The translations under genes and the position numbers were made by a program. The notes under the pieces were generated by a model. It had not been told where the DNA came from. It saw only the letters and a list, made by a program, of their open reading frames with translations, and searched no databases. Below are positions 23,170-34,304 of a stretch of DNA of 64,000 bases, piece by piece. Origin of the DNA: Dolomedes plantarius. Lineage: Eukaryota > Arthropoda > Arachnida > Araneae > Dolomedidae. The stretch covers positions 122,965,727 to 123,029,726 of the forward strand of contig OU015498.1 in NCBI GenBank assembly GCA_907164885.2. Reading direction: 5' to 3'. Positions within the stretch are counted from its first letter, which is position 1. Each line of letters begins with the position of its first letter.

Positions 23170-24589
23170 TGTAACCACCGCTTATAGTGATCAGTGGTTA
23201 TAAGAATCAACCGTTTATAAGAATCAATATCGCGAAAACAAAAACAAATGTATTATTTCCATGTTAAAATTTTCGCTTTAAAGAATCAATCCACCGGTTT
23301 TAAGAATCAGTTCACACTCTTCGCTTTTCTTTCATTTTTCCAAAAAAGCCACTTAAACCCTCAAAAGGCACGAAGTTCTTTCTTTTTTTTAAAAGAAAGA
23401 TTGATAAGATGGGATGGAATATAGTCAAAAATTCATCCCTTTCTTTGTTAGAATAACATAATAGTTTCCCCTTAAACGCTTTAGCACAACACTGTCCTAT
23501 TAGCTAGCACTGTCCTATTAGCCGGGGGCATCTTTACCAGTCCGGGTCCGATTTCAATTTTCTCCACTGACAAACAAAAATAGGGACTCTTTTTTTTCCA
23601 CCTCCCACATCCTGGTTGCGGCTTTCTGGATCCTGAAACACATAAATCTTCGGTGAAGTGTCCACTATCACTCAGACAAACGTGACATTAGTAGATTCAG
23701 CACATTATCAAACCGTGAAACGTAAGCTAGAAGATGAATCTTCGTCTGAGACTATTAGTATTGAAAGAGCTATTATATGCTGTTCCGAATCCGAGCGATG
23801 AGTGGAAACTTTTAGTTAGTGAATTTTCAAACTCAGACATGAATGTGCCAGTTACCTCTAATTAAATGACCGAACTTTATATAAAACATAACTTCAGTAC
23901 ACTTTTTACAATTTGCAGAAATGAACAGCCTCCTGTAAACTTCATTACTTCAAACTACCATAGAAAACTTTTTCTTGCTCCCTTCCTGTAGTTGAAATGT
24001 TAAAACTGTTAAGCGGGTGTGTTGTAACAAATATTGGATTTTTTCTTCTCTTACTATAATTATGTGTATCTACTTATAGGTCTAAAAATTAAGTTGTGTT
24101 TTTAAAATTATAAAAAATAAATTAATAATGAAAGATAATTAACGTAAATTAAAGAGTATTTTATGGTAAACTAGCGGCCCGTCCCGACTTTGTCCGGGTT
24201 GAACAAAATATTATACCAATAAATTTCCAGTTGATAGCCAATAAATTGTAAATCTTTTTTTTACCTTAATAATAACCTAAATAATACCTTAAATTTAATT
24301 TTATGTTAGTTAATAATTAAAATAAATTTTTTAAAAGAAAAAGGGCGTGCCGGAGAACGGCTAGGTTCGAACCGCTAGCGTCAGAACAGAAGCCCACCGC
24401 GATAGCACCACGATAAGGATCGTTGAAATCTTCGGAACAAAAAGCGGTAGAAGACAGTAGCGGAAACAATGGAGATTGTTAGGATTAAGCCCCTAACTTT
24501 ATTTCTACTGATCAGATCTACATAATATATAGCCTATGTCCATCTGGAAGAATGTACCTTTCAAACAGTGAAAGAATTTTTCAAATAGG

Positions 24590-25854
24590 TGATAACAGAA
24601 GGGGTGTTAAATTATCGGTGATAATAATTAGGTTAACTTTAAGATAATAAAAGTTAATTTACTTAATGCTTTTGATGGTAAATTAGAGCTGTTGGTGCAA
24701 AGATAGATTTTATCTATTTGGTTATTAATATTAACTCAAATGATAAGTTAAGTTATTAAGCACCTTACTCAGTACATCGCTTTGTGAATTATCCGTTGAG
24801 TTAATATTTAGCATGCAGTGAGGACATACACATAAATACAAATCAAATTACTTGAATGCATTCCTTTTATTTTAGGCCTTCTCACATTACACAATCATTA
24901 CTAAAACACCTTATCAAATTACTAAATATGCAAAACTCATCATAAATCATGAACATTATTGGGCCTGTTCTTAACACTTCAAATGTGCTAACTCATTGTT
25001 AAATCAAATACATTAAAAATTGTCAGGCCTCTTCTTTATCACATTTAAACACATATCACTTATTAGACAATCAATTAGTACATTAAAAACAAAGAAATAC
25101 AATCGCTCACCAGTTTGCTGAGGTATCGAGAATCATAGCATTTTTTGAAGCACGTGGATTTTATATAATCATGTTGATTGATTCCGCCAGAATAGTTTTT
25201 CACAAATATCGACTTAGCACTCACGAGAACGAATCTCACATTCCCTATATAACACGAGCGTTCAGTATGTAGTGATATCTGGAACAACACACGAGAATAA
25301 TTCCATCAGAACACGTGGTTACAAGTTCCGCCGAGAATGCCTTGCGCGGCAATATATGCAGTCATTCCATCAGACTGGCTCATACATAGCACATATTATG
25401 GTCGTTCGACTTTCACACGAAAAAAATATAGGCAATTGAAGAACTCTGGCACTCACTCGCTTCAGAGTATCCAGACACAATCGCAATCCATCCGTGGAAA
25501 TAAAATTTTTCACGTATCGGCCATTTACCTCATTTAGTGCAGGTATCCGAATGCTCAAGAATTATATTCGTATTTCGAGAAAAATCTTTTCGGTCACTAT
25601 TTCACATGCCTCCTCTTTTTGTAGCTTCAAATTTTACACAAGCCGGTGTAGCTCCACGCACGAACTCCATGTAGGAATCCGTCGTGAGCTACTGTCTTCA
25701 CAATCTAAAAATCGCGGTCTTTATCCACCACCGTTGCCACTCAGTTCCTCTTAACTTTTGCTGGTGCTTGAATCAGGGAATGGTATGCGCCTCGACGCAA
25801 CGCATTTTCGCAATTGCGATTTGCTCACAAATTGTGAAAGTCCTTGCTTTCACA
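24590..25854 (-). repeat. Gypsy 3' LTR
   Basis: 1265 bp with TG...CA ends. It differs from the right LTR by one base that I could find (C in CTCATCATAAA against T in CTCATTATAAA). The small frames inside both LTRs are identical for this reason and are not genes. An A/T homopolymer run (25875-25932) lies just inside. Confidence 0.95.
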
Positions 25855-25907
25855 TTTCCTCCCCCGAAGCGAAGAAAAAAATTTTTTTTTGATGGAAGGG
25901 AAAAAAA

Positions 25908-25938
<31 letters not shown>

Positions 25939-26562
25939 TCTCAGAAAAATGTGCACTGGAGTAAGCGATTGTCCGATAACACTTATTACATTACATTTTA
26001 CAACAAAACATTTTTATTTTGAATTCCTCACTGTGCCAAATATATCTTCAAAGTAAATGTAGTGAGCCATTTCCATCTTTACACTTACGATTATTTTTGT
26101 ATTTGAAGTTATGTATCTCACTGTTACTTTGATTCATTTTTTACCTCTCTTTTTATACAATTTCAAGTTACTGACACAAAACTATTCAATATTCTTACAT
26201 ATTATCAACATTTTTTTTGAAATCTTATCTTTTACACCCTATTTATGCATACATAATTTTTTTTAACCGTCTATCCACACAATCATCCTTTTGATAATTT
26301 CTGATTCTTTTTACCTGATTGAAATCAATTTTATCATCTTATCAGTTTTCTTATCACAGTATTCTTAGCAATCTTAAGTACTTTTTCATTGATCAGCAAT
26401 TAAAGACATATTTCAAATTTCAATTAACAATTTTCTTCCTAACAAATCTGGACCAGCCAAACAATTTGTTAAACACCCTAGAAGTTCGCAACGCCTCAAG
26501 AATGCTTGAAGAAATTAGCAAAAGAAAAATTAAATTTATCTGTATTTTCTAACTATTAACCT

Positions 26563-28287
26563 TTAGTTATTTGAATTAGTTGAGTTGTTTGATATTAGAT
26601 TTTCTCTTAATTTATTTTGTTTGAAAATTTTGCTTACATTTACCTTTATTGTTTTTTCATTCGGATCATTTACATTTTCAATCAGATAATTGTCGTTTCT
26701 CAATGCTTTTTTTATCACGAAAGGACCTTTGTATTTTTTTTTCAATACATGTGGATTGATGAACTCTTTTACAAATATTTTATCACCAGTTTCAAATATA
26801 GGTTTTTTTCTACCTTTAATATATTTAGCATGCTTTTTAAAATACTGGGATTCATTTTCTTGCACTTCTTTTCTTGTATTCCTTATTTGTTTATTCATTT
26901 TGCTTATATATTTTGAGTATTTTTCAACTTGTTTTGGTTCATCATGGCGGTGTATGGGTAAGTTGATTTCTCTGCCAAAGAATAATTTTGCAGGCGAAAA
27001 ACCTGTTACACTGTGTTCAGTACCATTATAATGCAACTTGAAAAGATGTATGTTCTGTGACCATTCAAATGTTTCATGTGATAGTGCTGTAATACTGGAT
27101 TTCATCGTTCTATGTGACCTTTCAACAACTCCATTTGATTGAGGATAGTAAATTGAACAATTTCTAAACTCAATGTTCAGATCACTTAAAAATTTTCTCA
27201 TGTCATCAGATTTGAAGTTCTGTGCATTATCTGAAATTATTATTTTAGGTATTCCAAATTTTGAAAAGTATTCATTTAAGGTTTTAATTATCGACTGAGA
27301 TTTTATACATTGCAGGGGAATTGCTTCCAAAAATCTGCTGTAGTGATCTACAATAGTCATGATGAAAAATTTGTTATCACTTGACCTTGGTAATTTACCT
27401 ACTATGTCAATTGCTAATAATTCACCTGGTGCAAGTGAAGATTTTGGAATCATATTAGTTATTGTATTTGCAGGTTTGGGTTTTGTTGATAGGCAGTTTT
27501 CACAATTCTCACAAAAACTTTTTGTATCTAAAAACATACCTTTCCAGAAATATTTTTTGTTTAGTAAGTTGTAAGTTTTTTGAGTACCAAAATGAGGTGC
27601 ATGTGCAATTTCAATGCAATGTCTAATTAATGTTTTGGGGATAAGAATTTTGTTGGTGATTTGCTTGTTGGTTAACTTTTTACTCTTATAAGCTGTATGC
27701 TTAATCATTACTAAATTGTTGTTTTTGTCAATAAAATATTGTTTGTATTTTGGATTGCTGTTATTTATGTTACTAATAATTTCTGCAATAAATTTGTCCT
27801 GTTTTTGATGCTTTAATATATTTTCAATAGACAAATCATTGTTTATACCAAAAATATTTATGTTATTTATGAATTTTTCCTCATCAATGGCTCGAGAAAG
27901 ATAATCAGCAGGATTATTGAAACCAGGGATATGTTGAATATCAAAATCAAACTGCTGTAAATGTAACAGCCATCGTTGAACAACTTCTGGTTGTTTGTCA
28001 AGTTGAAGATGATGCGTTAAAGGTTTAGCATCAGTTAAGATGGTGAATTTTTTGCCATAAAAATTTTCATGGAAATGCTGCACTGCTGCAAAAATTGCAT
28101 AAAGTTCTCTTCTGATGGAAGGATATCTAGTTTGAGCATCAGATAAAGTTTTAGAGTAAAATTCAATAGGATAAAATTTATTTTCAATTTTTTGCATAAG
28201 TATACCACATATTGCAATTTTAGAAGCATCAGTTGTTACATAAAAAGGTAGGTTTGGATCAATATTTTTTAAAGTGGGCTTTTCCAA
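26563..28287 (-). CDS. Gypsy pol, RNase H and integrase part
   Basis: 574 codons. RNase H begins at about residue 10 (VTTDASKIAICGILMQ, with later NPADYLSRA). The integrase zinc domain lies near residues 225-270 (HAPHFGTQKTYNLLNKKYFW, then CENCENC). The catalytic core has LAIDIVGKLPR, then IIISDNAQNF, then SNGVVERSHRTM, giving the D, D and E residues. A basic C-terminus follows (KKKYKGPFVIKKA). All expected catalytic residues are present. The Met at 28287 is not a true start: this is the downstream part of pol, separated from the RT frame by a single-base homopolymer change. Confidence 0.9.
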   Translation of the reverse strand: MEKPTLKNIDPNLPFYVTTDASKIAICGILMQKIENKFYPIEFYSKTLSDAQTRYPSIRRELYAIFAAVQHFHENFYGKKFTILTDAKPLTHHLQLDKQPEVVQRWLLHLQQFDFDIQHIPGFNNPADYLSRAIDEEKFINNINIFGINNDLSIENILKHQKQDKFIAEIISNINNSNPKYKQYFIDKNNNLVMIKHTAYKSKKLTNKQITNKILIPKTLIRHCIEIAHAPHFGTQKTYNLLNKKYFWKGMFLDTKSFCENCENCLSTKPKPANTITNMIPKSSLAPGELLAIDIVGKLPRSSDNKFFIMTIVDHYSRFLEAIPLQCIKSQSIIKTLNEYFSKFGIPKIIISDNAQNFKSDDMRKFLSDLNIEFRNCSIYYPQSNGVVERSHRTMKSSITALSHETFEWSQNIHLFKLHYNGTEHSVTGFSPAKLFFGREINLPIHRHDEPKQVEKYSKYISKMNKQIRNTRKEVQENESQYFKKHAKYIKGRKKPIFETGDKIFVKEFINPHVLKKKYKGPFVIKKALRNDNYLIENVNDPNEKTIKVNVSKIFKQNKLRENLISNNSTNSNN

Positions 28288-30035
28288 AATAATTTTTTGA
28301 AGTTTTTCAAATGCATCCTGACAAGCTGTATTCCAAATAAATGGTACATTTTTTTAGTTAAATTAATTATTGGACTGGCTATTTCTGCAAATTCATGAAT
28401 TAGGTGTCTAAAATAATTTAGCATTCCTAGGTAACTTTGTACTTGCTTGACATTTTTGGGAGTTGGAAATTTTGTCACTTTGGCAATATTATCTTCAGAA
28501 GGAGAAAAACCATTTTTGTCAATATTAAATCCTAAGTAAGTTATTCTGGCTTTACACAGTTGGACTTTTTTTGGATCAAGAGTTAAATTAAATTTAATGA
28601 GATTTTCGAAGACTTTATTCAGATGTGAAATTAGTTCGGGAATGGAGTTAGCAGCAACAATTATGTCGTCAAGAAAATATTGCACAAATTCACCTTTAAG
28701 GTGACTTAAACATTTAGAGATTAAAGTGTGAAAGTAAGATGTGCTGTTTTTTGCACCGAATGGGAGACGAGTAGGTTGAAAATTTCCTAACTCAGTACAA
28801 AATGCTAATTTATGTTTGTCAGCAGGCTTAAGTTTTAGTTGAAAAAATGCACTTTTTAAATCTAATACACAGTAATATTTTTTACCAGCAACATTTGATA
28901 TTATCTCAGATATTTTGGGAAGACAAATTTTAAATGACTCAGTTATGCTATTAAGAAGTCTATAATCTACTACCATTCTGAATTTAAGTTTGCTTTGGTC
29001 ATCACCAGGTAACAATTTCTTTTTTACGAATAGGATTGGAAAATTATAGTTAGATGTAGATGTTTCAATAATGCCAGCTTCTAATAATTTTTTAATTTCT
29101 TGCTGTGCAAATTCTTTTGCAATATTTGGTATGGGATATGGGCGGGTTTGAATAGGAAAGTTATGCAGTAAATTAAATTCGGGTATTACCCTGTCTGTCG
29201 AACCAAGTGTCTGATAAGACTTAGAAAACACTGCACTATTTCTCATTAATAATTCAATCATTTCTTTTTTATCTTTACTTTCTAGATGGTCTAGATCAAA
29301 ATCATTTTCATTTAACTCTGCTTTTCGCAGTTCTAAGATTTCTGAGAGATTTAAATTATTCACCTGCAATATTTGCTCTTGCATTGGTGACACTATTTTA
29401 TTTTCATCCCATTTGGTAACTGAACCAAGTTTCATACCCTTTTTTAAATTGATAGTATTATCAGATTGATTTTCTAATATGGAAAAAATATGATTATCCT
29501 CTGATACAGTGTGAACAGAGTTGCTGATATTTATGTCAATATTAATTTTAGATGGATTGAATAACACCTGATCATTGGGATTAAAATTTTTTGGCATAGC
29601 TAATTTTATTATTTTGAAGTTATTAGGTTTGATTGTAATGTTAGATATGGTTTTAACCTGGCTATTGTTAATATTACCATTATCCTTTGTTATATTATTC
29701 ACTACTTTAGTAGGTGGAGTTTCAGTGAAATTGATTTTGCTATTACCTATTACCAGTTGCTTATTCACTGTGTCTATGAGAATTTTGTTTCTCTGTAGAA
29801 AATCATACCCCAATATAATTTGATAGGATGAATTCCAATTAGTTTTGGTGATGAAAAAAGTGTTGGTGAACCAACGGTTGTCTATCTTAAATTTAATATT
29901 GGCTGCAGAGGCATATGGTATTGTGGACTTGTCGAGAGTTTGAATTTTAACTGCTCTAGAGATGTAGTCAATTTTGGTAAATTCCTTAATTTCCTCAATT
30001 ATTCCAGATTGGAGCAAAGTCAGGCTCATTCCCAA
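28269..30035 (-). CDS. Gypsy pol, protease end and reverse transcriptase part
   Basis: 588 codons. The first 100 or so residues are the rest of the aspartic protease, whose active-site Asp lies beyond the Merlin-like insertion. The RT core is at about residues 330-560. It has LKFRMVVDYRLLN, KYYCVLDLKSAFFQ, FQPTRLPFGAKN and VQYFLDDIIVAA, where FLDD is the metal-binding box. KVQLCKARITYLGFNIDKNG follows. The frame leaves the RNase H reading near 28350, where a run of T (minus-strand A) has one base too few. The start codon is internal to pol, so the true entry is by ribosomal frameshift from gag. Confidence 0.9.
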   Translation of the reverse strand: MGMSLTLLQSGIIEEIKEFTKIDYISRAVKIQTLDKSTIPYASAANIKFKIDNRWFTNTFFITKTNWNSSYQIILGYDFLQRNKILIDTVNKQLVIGNSKINFTETPPTKVVNNITKDNGNINNSQVKTISNITIKPNNFKIIKLAMPKNFNPNDQVLFNPSKINIDINISNSVHTVSEDNHIFSILENQSDNTINLKKGMKLGSVTKWDENKIVSPMQEQILQVNNLNLSEILELRKAELNENDFDLDHLESKDKKEMIELLMRNSAVFSKSYQTLGSTDRVIPEFNLLHNFPIQTRPYPIPNIAKEFAQQEIKKLLEAGIIETSTSNYNFPILFVKKKLLPGDDQSKLKFRMVVDYRLLNSITESFKICLPKISEIISNVAGKKYYCVLDLKSAFFQLKLKPADKHKLAFCTELGNFQPTRLPFGAKNSTSYFHTLISKCLSHLKGEFVQYFLDDIIVAANSIPELISHLNKVFENLIKFNLTLDPKKVQLCKARITYLGFNIDKNGFSPSEDNIAKVTKFPTPKNVKQVQSYLGMLNYFRHLIHEFAEIASPIINLTKKMYHLFGIQLVRMHLKNFKKLFWKSPL

Positions 30036-31605
30036 TACACGGTGCCGCAGCTTGGCGATAAGTTTTTTAGATTTTTTTAGATTTTTGCCAATTTTGCGAT
30101 GAACGCCAAATGTGGTTTGTGTTTGTTAAATGCTTTTAAGGTAACCATTTATTGCTCTCGATTTCAATAAGATGGCGATATTTTTTTGGCGATGTTTTTT
30201 AGATTTTTGCCAAGTTGACGATAAAATGCCAAATGTGGTTTGTGTTGTTAAATACTTTTAAGTTAAAGCTTCCGATAGTATAGTTCCGTTTAGTATAGCT
30301 TCCGATTTGAATAATTAGCAGCCAATCAGAGCTTGTGATTTACTTGTAAACGAGGGTTATCTGGATTTTATATAACGCGCCTATTTCAAAAAATTAAACC
30401 GTTCTTTTCGGGATTGCAGTTCCAGCGTTCGGATGTACTTTTATTTGCGAGGTATGGCTTCTTTTACGAATGGGAGGGTTGATTTGGATTTTTTTCGGGA
30501 TTTACAAAATGCGGGTAAGAGAACTATTATAGATTATTGTATTTATGTTGAGTTAATAGCTAATATTTATTATTGTCTTAATTGTAATTTGCAAATGACT
30601 ATAACTGAGAGGAAAGATCTGAACATTGCGTTAAAAGATCCATTAGATGTGGTTCCCGGTTCGAAGCGAGTAAATTAGATTTAATTATGGTTTTAAAATT
30701 AACTTATTTATGGGTAAAAAAAACACCGTGTTCTTGGATTACAGACGAATTGGGTGTATCGAAAAACACTGAAAAATCAACAAAACGTAAAAGAAGCTAT
30801 ACCGAAAGTGAATAACCGGTAAGTGGTTTTTTTTTTAATTTTAACATGAAATAATATAAATGACAACATGCAGAACTTTCATTTTTTTACTTGCTGATAT
30901 ATTTAACCAAGATGTATTTTATATTTGTTTAAATGAATTATTTGCAATATACTGACTTTTTTAGCGGGGGGTTGGGGGGGCGGCAGCCCCCCCACACATA
31001 ACAAATTTCTCATCATTTTTTGTATTTGTGTATTTTTGTGTTTTTTCTGTGGTTGTATAGTTTAAAAAATGCGTAATTTTGGGACTTTTCGGACCTTCCC
31101 GTTCCAAAAACACGCGTTCTGCTTGGGCGACAAAAATTTAAAAAAATAAAATCGACTATTTAAATGAATTATTTGCAATATACTGACTTTTTTTTAGCGG
31201 GGGGTTGGGGGGGCGGCAGCCCCCCCACACACAATAAATTTCTCATTATTTATCAGCTTTCATTTTTTGTATTTGTGTGTTTTTGTGCTTTATTGTGGTC
31301 GTACAGTTTAAAAAATGCATATTTTTGGGACTTTTCGGACTTTCCCGTTCCAAAAATACGCGTTTGGCTTGGGCGACAAAAAATTTAAAAAAATAAACTC
31401 GACTGCCATTATTTAATTTCATTTTTTCATTTTCTGTATAAATTTTCAATGAAAGTTCTGCATGTTGTCATTTATATTATTTCACTGCATTGGAACCGCC
31501 ATCTTGGTTCCGTCTCCCATCGCCAAATTGGCGACGGGAGACGGAACCAAGATGGCGGTTCCAATGCAGTGAAATACAAGGGGCACCGTATATTGGGAAT
31601 TAACC
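30023..31605 (+). mobile_element. Merlin-like DNA transposon inside the Gypsy protease
   Basis: 1583 bp with 24-bp terminal repeats, GGCTCATTCCCAATACACGG on the left and GGTTAATTCCCAATATACGG reading in from the right (three mismatches over 24). The 8-bp sequence CAAAGTCA flanks it (30015-30022, 31606-31613). Ignoring the element and one duplication puts the protease codons back in a continuous frame, which fixes the ends to the base. The interior has a 215-bp direct repeat (about 30934-31150 and 31165-31400) and an inner inverted repeat (30845-30890, 31448-31485). Merlin is inferred from the 8-bp duplication, the GG start and the frame at 30433. Confidence 0.75.
30433..30678 (+). pseudogene. 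Possible N-terminal fragment of an ISXO2/IS1016-like (Merlin) transposase
   Basis: 81 codons. It has YYCLNCNLQMTITERKD, a single CxxC with a following Met and charged stretch. This resembles the zinc-ribbon start of ISXO2-like transposases of Merlin elements, where a second CxxC should follow a DG..W pattern. Here the second pair is lost, and no DDE core follows. The match is weak and by eye. The alternative is an unrelated chance frame. Confidence 0.4.
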
Positions 31606-31613
31606 CAAAGTCA

Positions 31614-31847
31614 AATTAGCACCTGTGTCTATTAACGCAGAAAATTCTTTCTGTCCAAATTTTAATTTTACAATTGGTAAATTTGAGTTGGAGTCTGCAT
31701 TATTACATGACAATACAACACCTATCTGCTCTTTAGTTGAGTCAGATTTACCTTTATTTTTTTTCTCTTGAATTTTTTTGGTATTGTTGTGCTTTTTTTT
31801 GTGGATTCCTACGCATTTTGTTTCTCTATTCATGTGCGTGGAATCCC
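31614..31847 (-). CDS. Gypsy pol start, protease with DTG active site (interrupted)
   Basis: The minus-strand frame is entered by -1 shift from gag at 31854-31860. It runs through a lysine-rich linker (HKKKHNNTKK) to VKLKFGQKEFSALIDTGANL, the aspartic protease active site LIDTGA. The Merlin-like insertion ends the frame three codons later with a stop inside the transposon. The rest of protease continues at 30014. Confidence 0.85.
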
Positions 31848-32777
31848 TTACCCGTTTAAATTTTTTCTACTGTTGTAGTTATTAAATTTTCTACCCCTAT
31901 TGTATGGGCGAAACTGGGTATTGAATCTACGTCCTCTCTGAAAGTTAGATTTTGTTTTGTGATTTCCTCTTGGATAATACCAACATTGTGTCGTCAAATG
32001 ATTTTTTTGACAAATGTGGCATGACACTATTGGCAGTGGTTGTTCATATTTAGCTGCTTGCTGAGAGGTTGAAGGAACTGATTCTTGTGATAAATTATTC
32101 ACTTGTTTTAATTTGTTCACTTCCTCTGCCAGTGATTGAATACATTTATTGGTTTCAATCTGCTGTGCTATGAGCATGTTAAATTCAGTTGATGTTTGAG
32201 AAGTCACATTATTTGTTTCAAAATTAGCATAGTCTTCTAAAGCACTTTCTATGTTTTTTGCTTTGCTTACTGCCTCCTCGAATGTTTTTGGGCCAAATTT
32301 TTTTAACTCAATTTTGATTTCTGGCCTAACAGCATCTATCAATTTTGAAAGTTTCATGTTCGCTTGAAGTCTTTTTAGTGATGGGTCTATAGAATTGTCT
32401 GTATTTATAAATTTTGACGCCTGAATTTCAATTAGTTCTGATAATTCAGCTACAGATTGATTGGGAAGTTGTTTGATTTTATTGAACTTTTCCTGGATTA
32501 CTTGGAAGTTTTCTTTAATTTTGAATTTATTTAGTAAGATTTTTTCAATTTCACCAAAATCTGAAGTTTTTTGCAGTCTGGGATCATTAATGAAAAAAGA
32601 TAGTGCTTTGCCCTTAAGATTCAGTTTTACAATTAACATTAATTTTTCTTGTGACCAATTCTCTAGTTTAGCTATTTCTTTTACTTGATTGATAAAGTAG
32701 GTTATATTTTCACCTTTTTCACCACTGAATGGTTGAACAGAAGAAGCTAGTGACTGACTAAATATTTTAGTTGCCAT
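31848..32777 (-). CDS. Gypsy gag with a zinc knuckle
   Basis: 309 codons. The first 150 residues resemble a retrotransposon gag/capsid (ITYFINQVKEIAKLENWSQ, LKGKALSFFIND, FKIKENFQVIQEKF). A coiled segment follows at about 200-230. There is one zinc-knuckle-like motif near residue 257, CHICQKNHLTTQC, with three residues between the second Cys and His where four are usual. The C-terminus is rich in Arg, Asn and Gly (RGRRFNTQFRPYNRGRKF), fit for RNA binding. The first Met after the 5' LTR leader was taken as start. Two codons before the stop lies a slippery heptamer that leads to pol. Confidence 0.9.
   Translation of the reverse strand: MATKIFSQSLASSVQPFSGEKGENITYFINQVKEIAKLENWSQEKLMLIVKLNLKGKALSFFINDPRLQKTSDFGEIEKILLNKFKIKENFQVIQEKFNKIKQLPNQSVAELSELIEIQASKFINTDNSIDPSLKRLQANMKLSKLIDAVRPEIKIELKKFGPKTFEEAVSKAKNIESALEDYANFETNNVTSQTSTEFNMLIAQQIETNKCIQSLAEEVNKLKQVNNLSQESVPSTSQQAAKYEQPLPIVSCHICQKNHLTTQCWYYPRGNHKTKSNFQRGRRFNTQFRPYNRGRKFNNYNSRKNLNG
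31854..31860 (-). promoter_or_regulatory. UUUAAAC slippery site, predicted -1 gag-pol frameshift
   Basis: On the minus strand the gag codons end AAT TTA AAC GGG TAA. The heptamer T TTA AAC is in the correct phase for -1 slippage (X XXY YYZ). The -1 frame is exactly the pol frame, whose protease follows. A UAA lies one codon after the site. The heptamer is among the strongest known -1 sites. No pseudoknot was worked out. Confidence 0.75.
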
Positions 32778-33039
32778 ATTGAATTTTACACTTATTTACC
32801 ACAATATATTATCAAACACTAAATACACAATCATAAAAGAATAAAATATTTCAATATTTAAATATAATACCTGAAATTCATCAATACACTAAAATTCATA
32901 CTGATAGATGGAAATGACACACTATATTTAACTTTTTCAACAAACCAAGTTCTCAACCTAGCATGATATCATATAACACATAGTTAACTTATGCTAACTT
33001 AATATTTAATTATGCTTATTTCTTTTGTGACGGCACCAA

Positions 33040-34304
33040 TGATAACAGAAGGGGTGTTAAATTATCGGTGATAATAATTAGGTTAACTTTAAGATAATAA
33101 AAGTTAATTTACTTAATGCTTTTGATGGTAAATTAGAGCTGTTGGTGCAAAGATAGATTTTATCTATTTGGTTATTAATATTAACTCAAATGATAAGTTA
33201 AGTTATTAAGCACCTTACTCAGTACATCGCTTTGTGAATTATCCGTTGAGTTAATATTTAGCATGCAGTGAGGACATACACATAAATACAAATCAAATTA
33301 CTTGAATGCATTCCTTTTATTTTAGGCCTTCTCACATTACACAATCATTACTAAAACACCTTATCAAATTACTAAATATGCAAAACTCATTATAAATCAT
33401 GAACATTATTGGGCCTGTTCTTAACACTTCAAATGTGCTAACTCATTGTTAAATCAAATACATTAAAAATTGTCAGGCCTCTTCTTTATCACATTTAAAC
33501 ACATATCACTTATTAGACAATCAATTAGTACATTAAAAACAAAGAAATACAATCGCTCACCAGTTTGCTGAGGTATCGAGAATCATAGCATTTTTTGAAG
33601 CACGTGGATTTTATATAATCATGTTGATTGATTCCGCCAGAATAGTTTTTCACAAATATCGACTTAGCACTCACGAGAACGAATCTCACATTCCCTATAT
33701 AACACGAGCGTTCAGTATGTAGTGATATCTGGAACAACACACGAGAATAATTCCATCAGAACACGTGGTTACAAGTTCCGCCGAGAATGCCTTGCGCGGC
33801 AATATATGCAGTCATTCCATCAGACTGGCTCATACATAGCACATATTATGGTCGTTCGACTTTCACACGAAAAAAATATAGGCAATTGAAGAACTCTGGC
33901 ACTCACTCGCTTCAGAGTATCCAGACACAATCGCAATCCATCCGTGGAAATAAAATTTTTCACGTATCGGCCATTTACCTCATTTAGTGCAGGTATCCGA
34001 ATGCTCAAGAATTATATTCGTATTTCGAGAAAAATCTTTTCGGTCACTATTTCACATGCCTCCTCTTTTTGTAGCTTCAAATTTTACACAAGCCGGTGTA
34101 GCTCCACGCACGAACTCCATGTAGGAATCCGTCGTGAGCTACTGTCTTCACAATCTAAAAATCGCGGTCTTTATCCACCACCGTTGCCACTCAGTTCCTC
34201 TTAACTTTTGCTGGTGCTTGAATCAGGGAATGGTATGCGCCTCGACGCAACGCATTTTCGCAATTGCGATTTGCTCACAAATTGTGAAAGTCCTTGCTTT
34301 CACA
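33040..34304 (-). repeat. Gypsy 5' LTR
   Basis: 1265 bp, the partner of 24590-25854 and almost identical. In the minus orientation it is the promoter-bearing LTR, and it is followed by the candidate primer-binding site at 33039-33023 (TGGTGCCGTCACAAAAG). Confidence 0.95.

Larger units (their letters stand above)
24590..34304 (-). mobile_element. Ty3/Gypsy LTR retrotransposon, very young insertion
   Basis: Both LTRs are 1265 bp, start TGATAACAG and end TTTCACA. A 5-bp duplication ATAGG flanks the element exactly (24585-24589, 34305-34309). The undisturbed target is visible in the sister Helitron sequence near 22990-23010 (CAAATAGG, CAGTGGTTCT). In the minus orientation a polypurine tract GGGGGAGGAAA sits directly before the 3' LTR. 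TGGTGCCGTCACAAAAG follows the 5' LTR as a candidate primer-binding site. Order is gag, protease, RT, RNase H, integrase. Two breaks are seen: the Merlin-like insertion at 30023-31605 and a homopolymer frameshift near 28350. Confidence 0.95.

Noticed and set aside
25337..25858. Several small frames on both strands, repeated identically at 33787-34304
   Set aside because: They lie in the two nearly identical Gypsy LTRs. Their recurrence reflects LTR identity and not a gene family.
26617..27031. Hydrophobic plus-strand frames of about 100 codons
   Set aside because: Antisense shadows of the Gypsy integrase gene.
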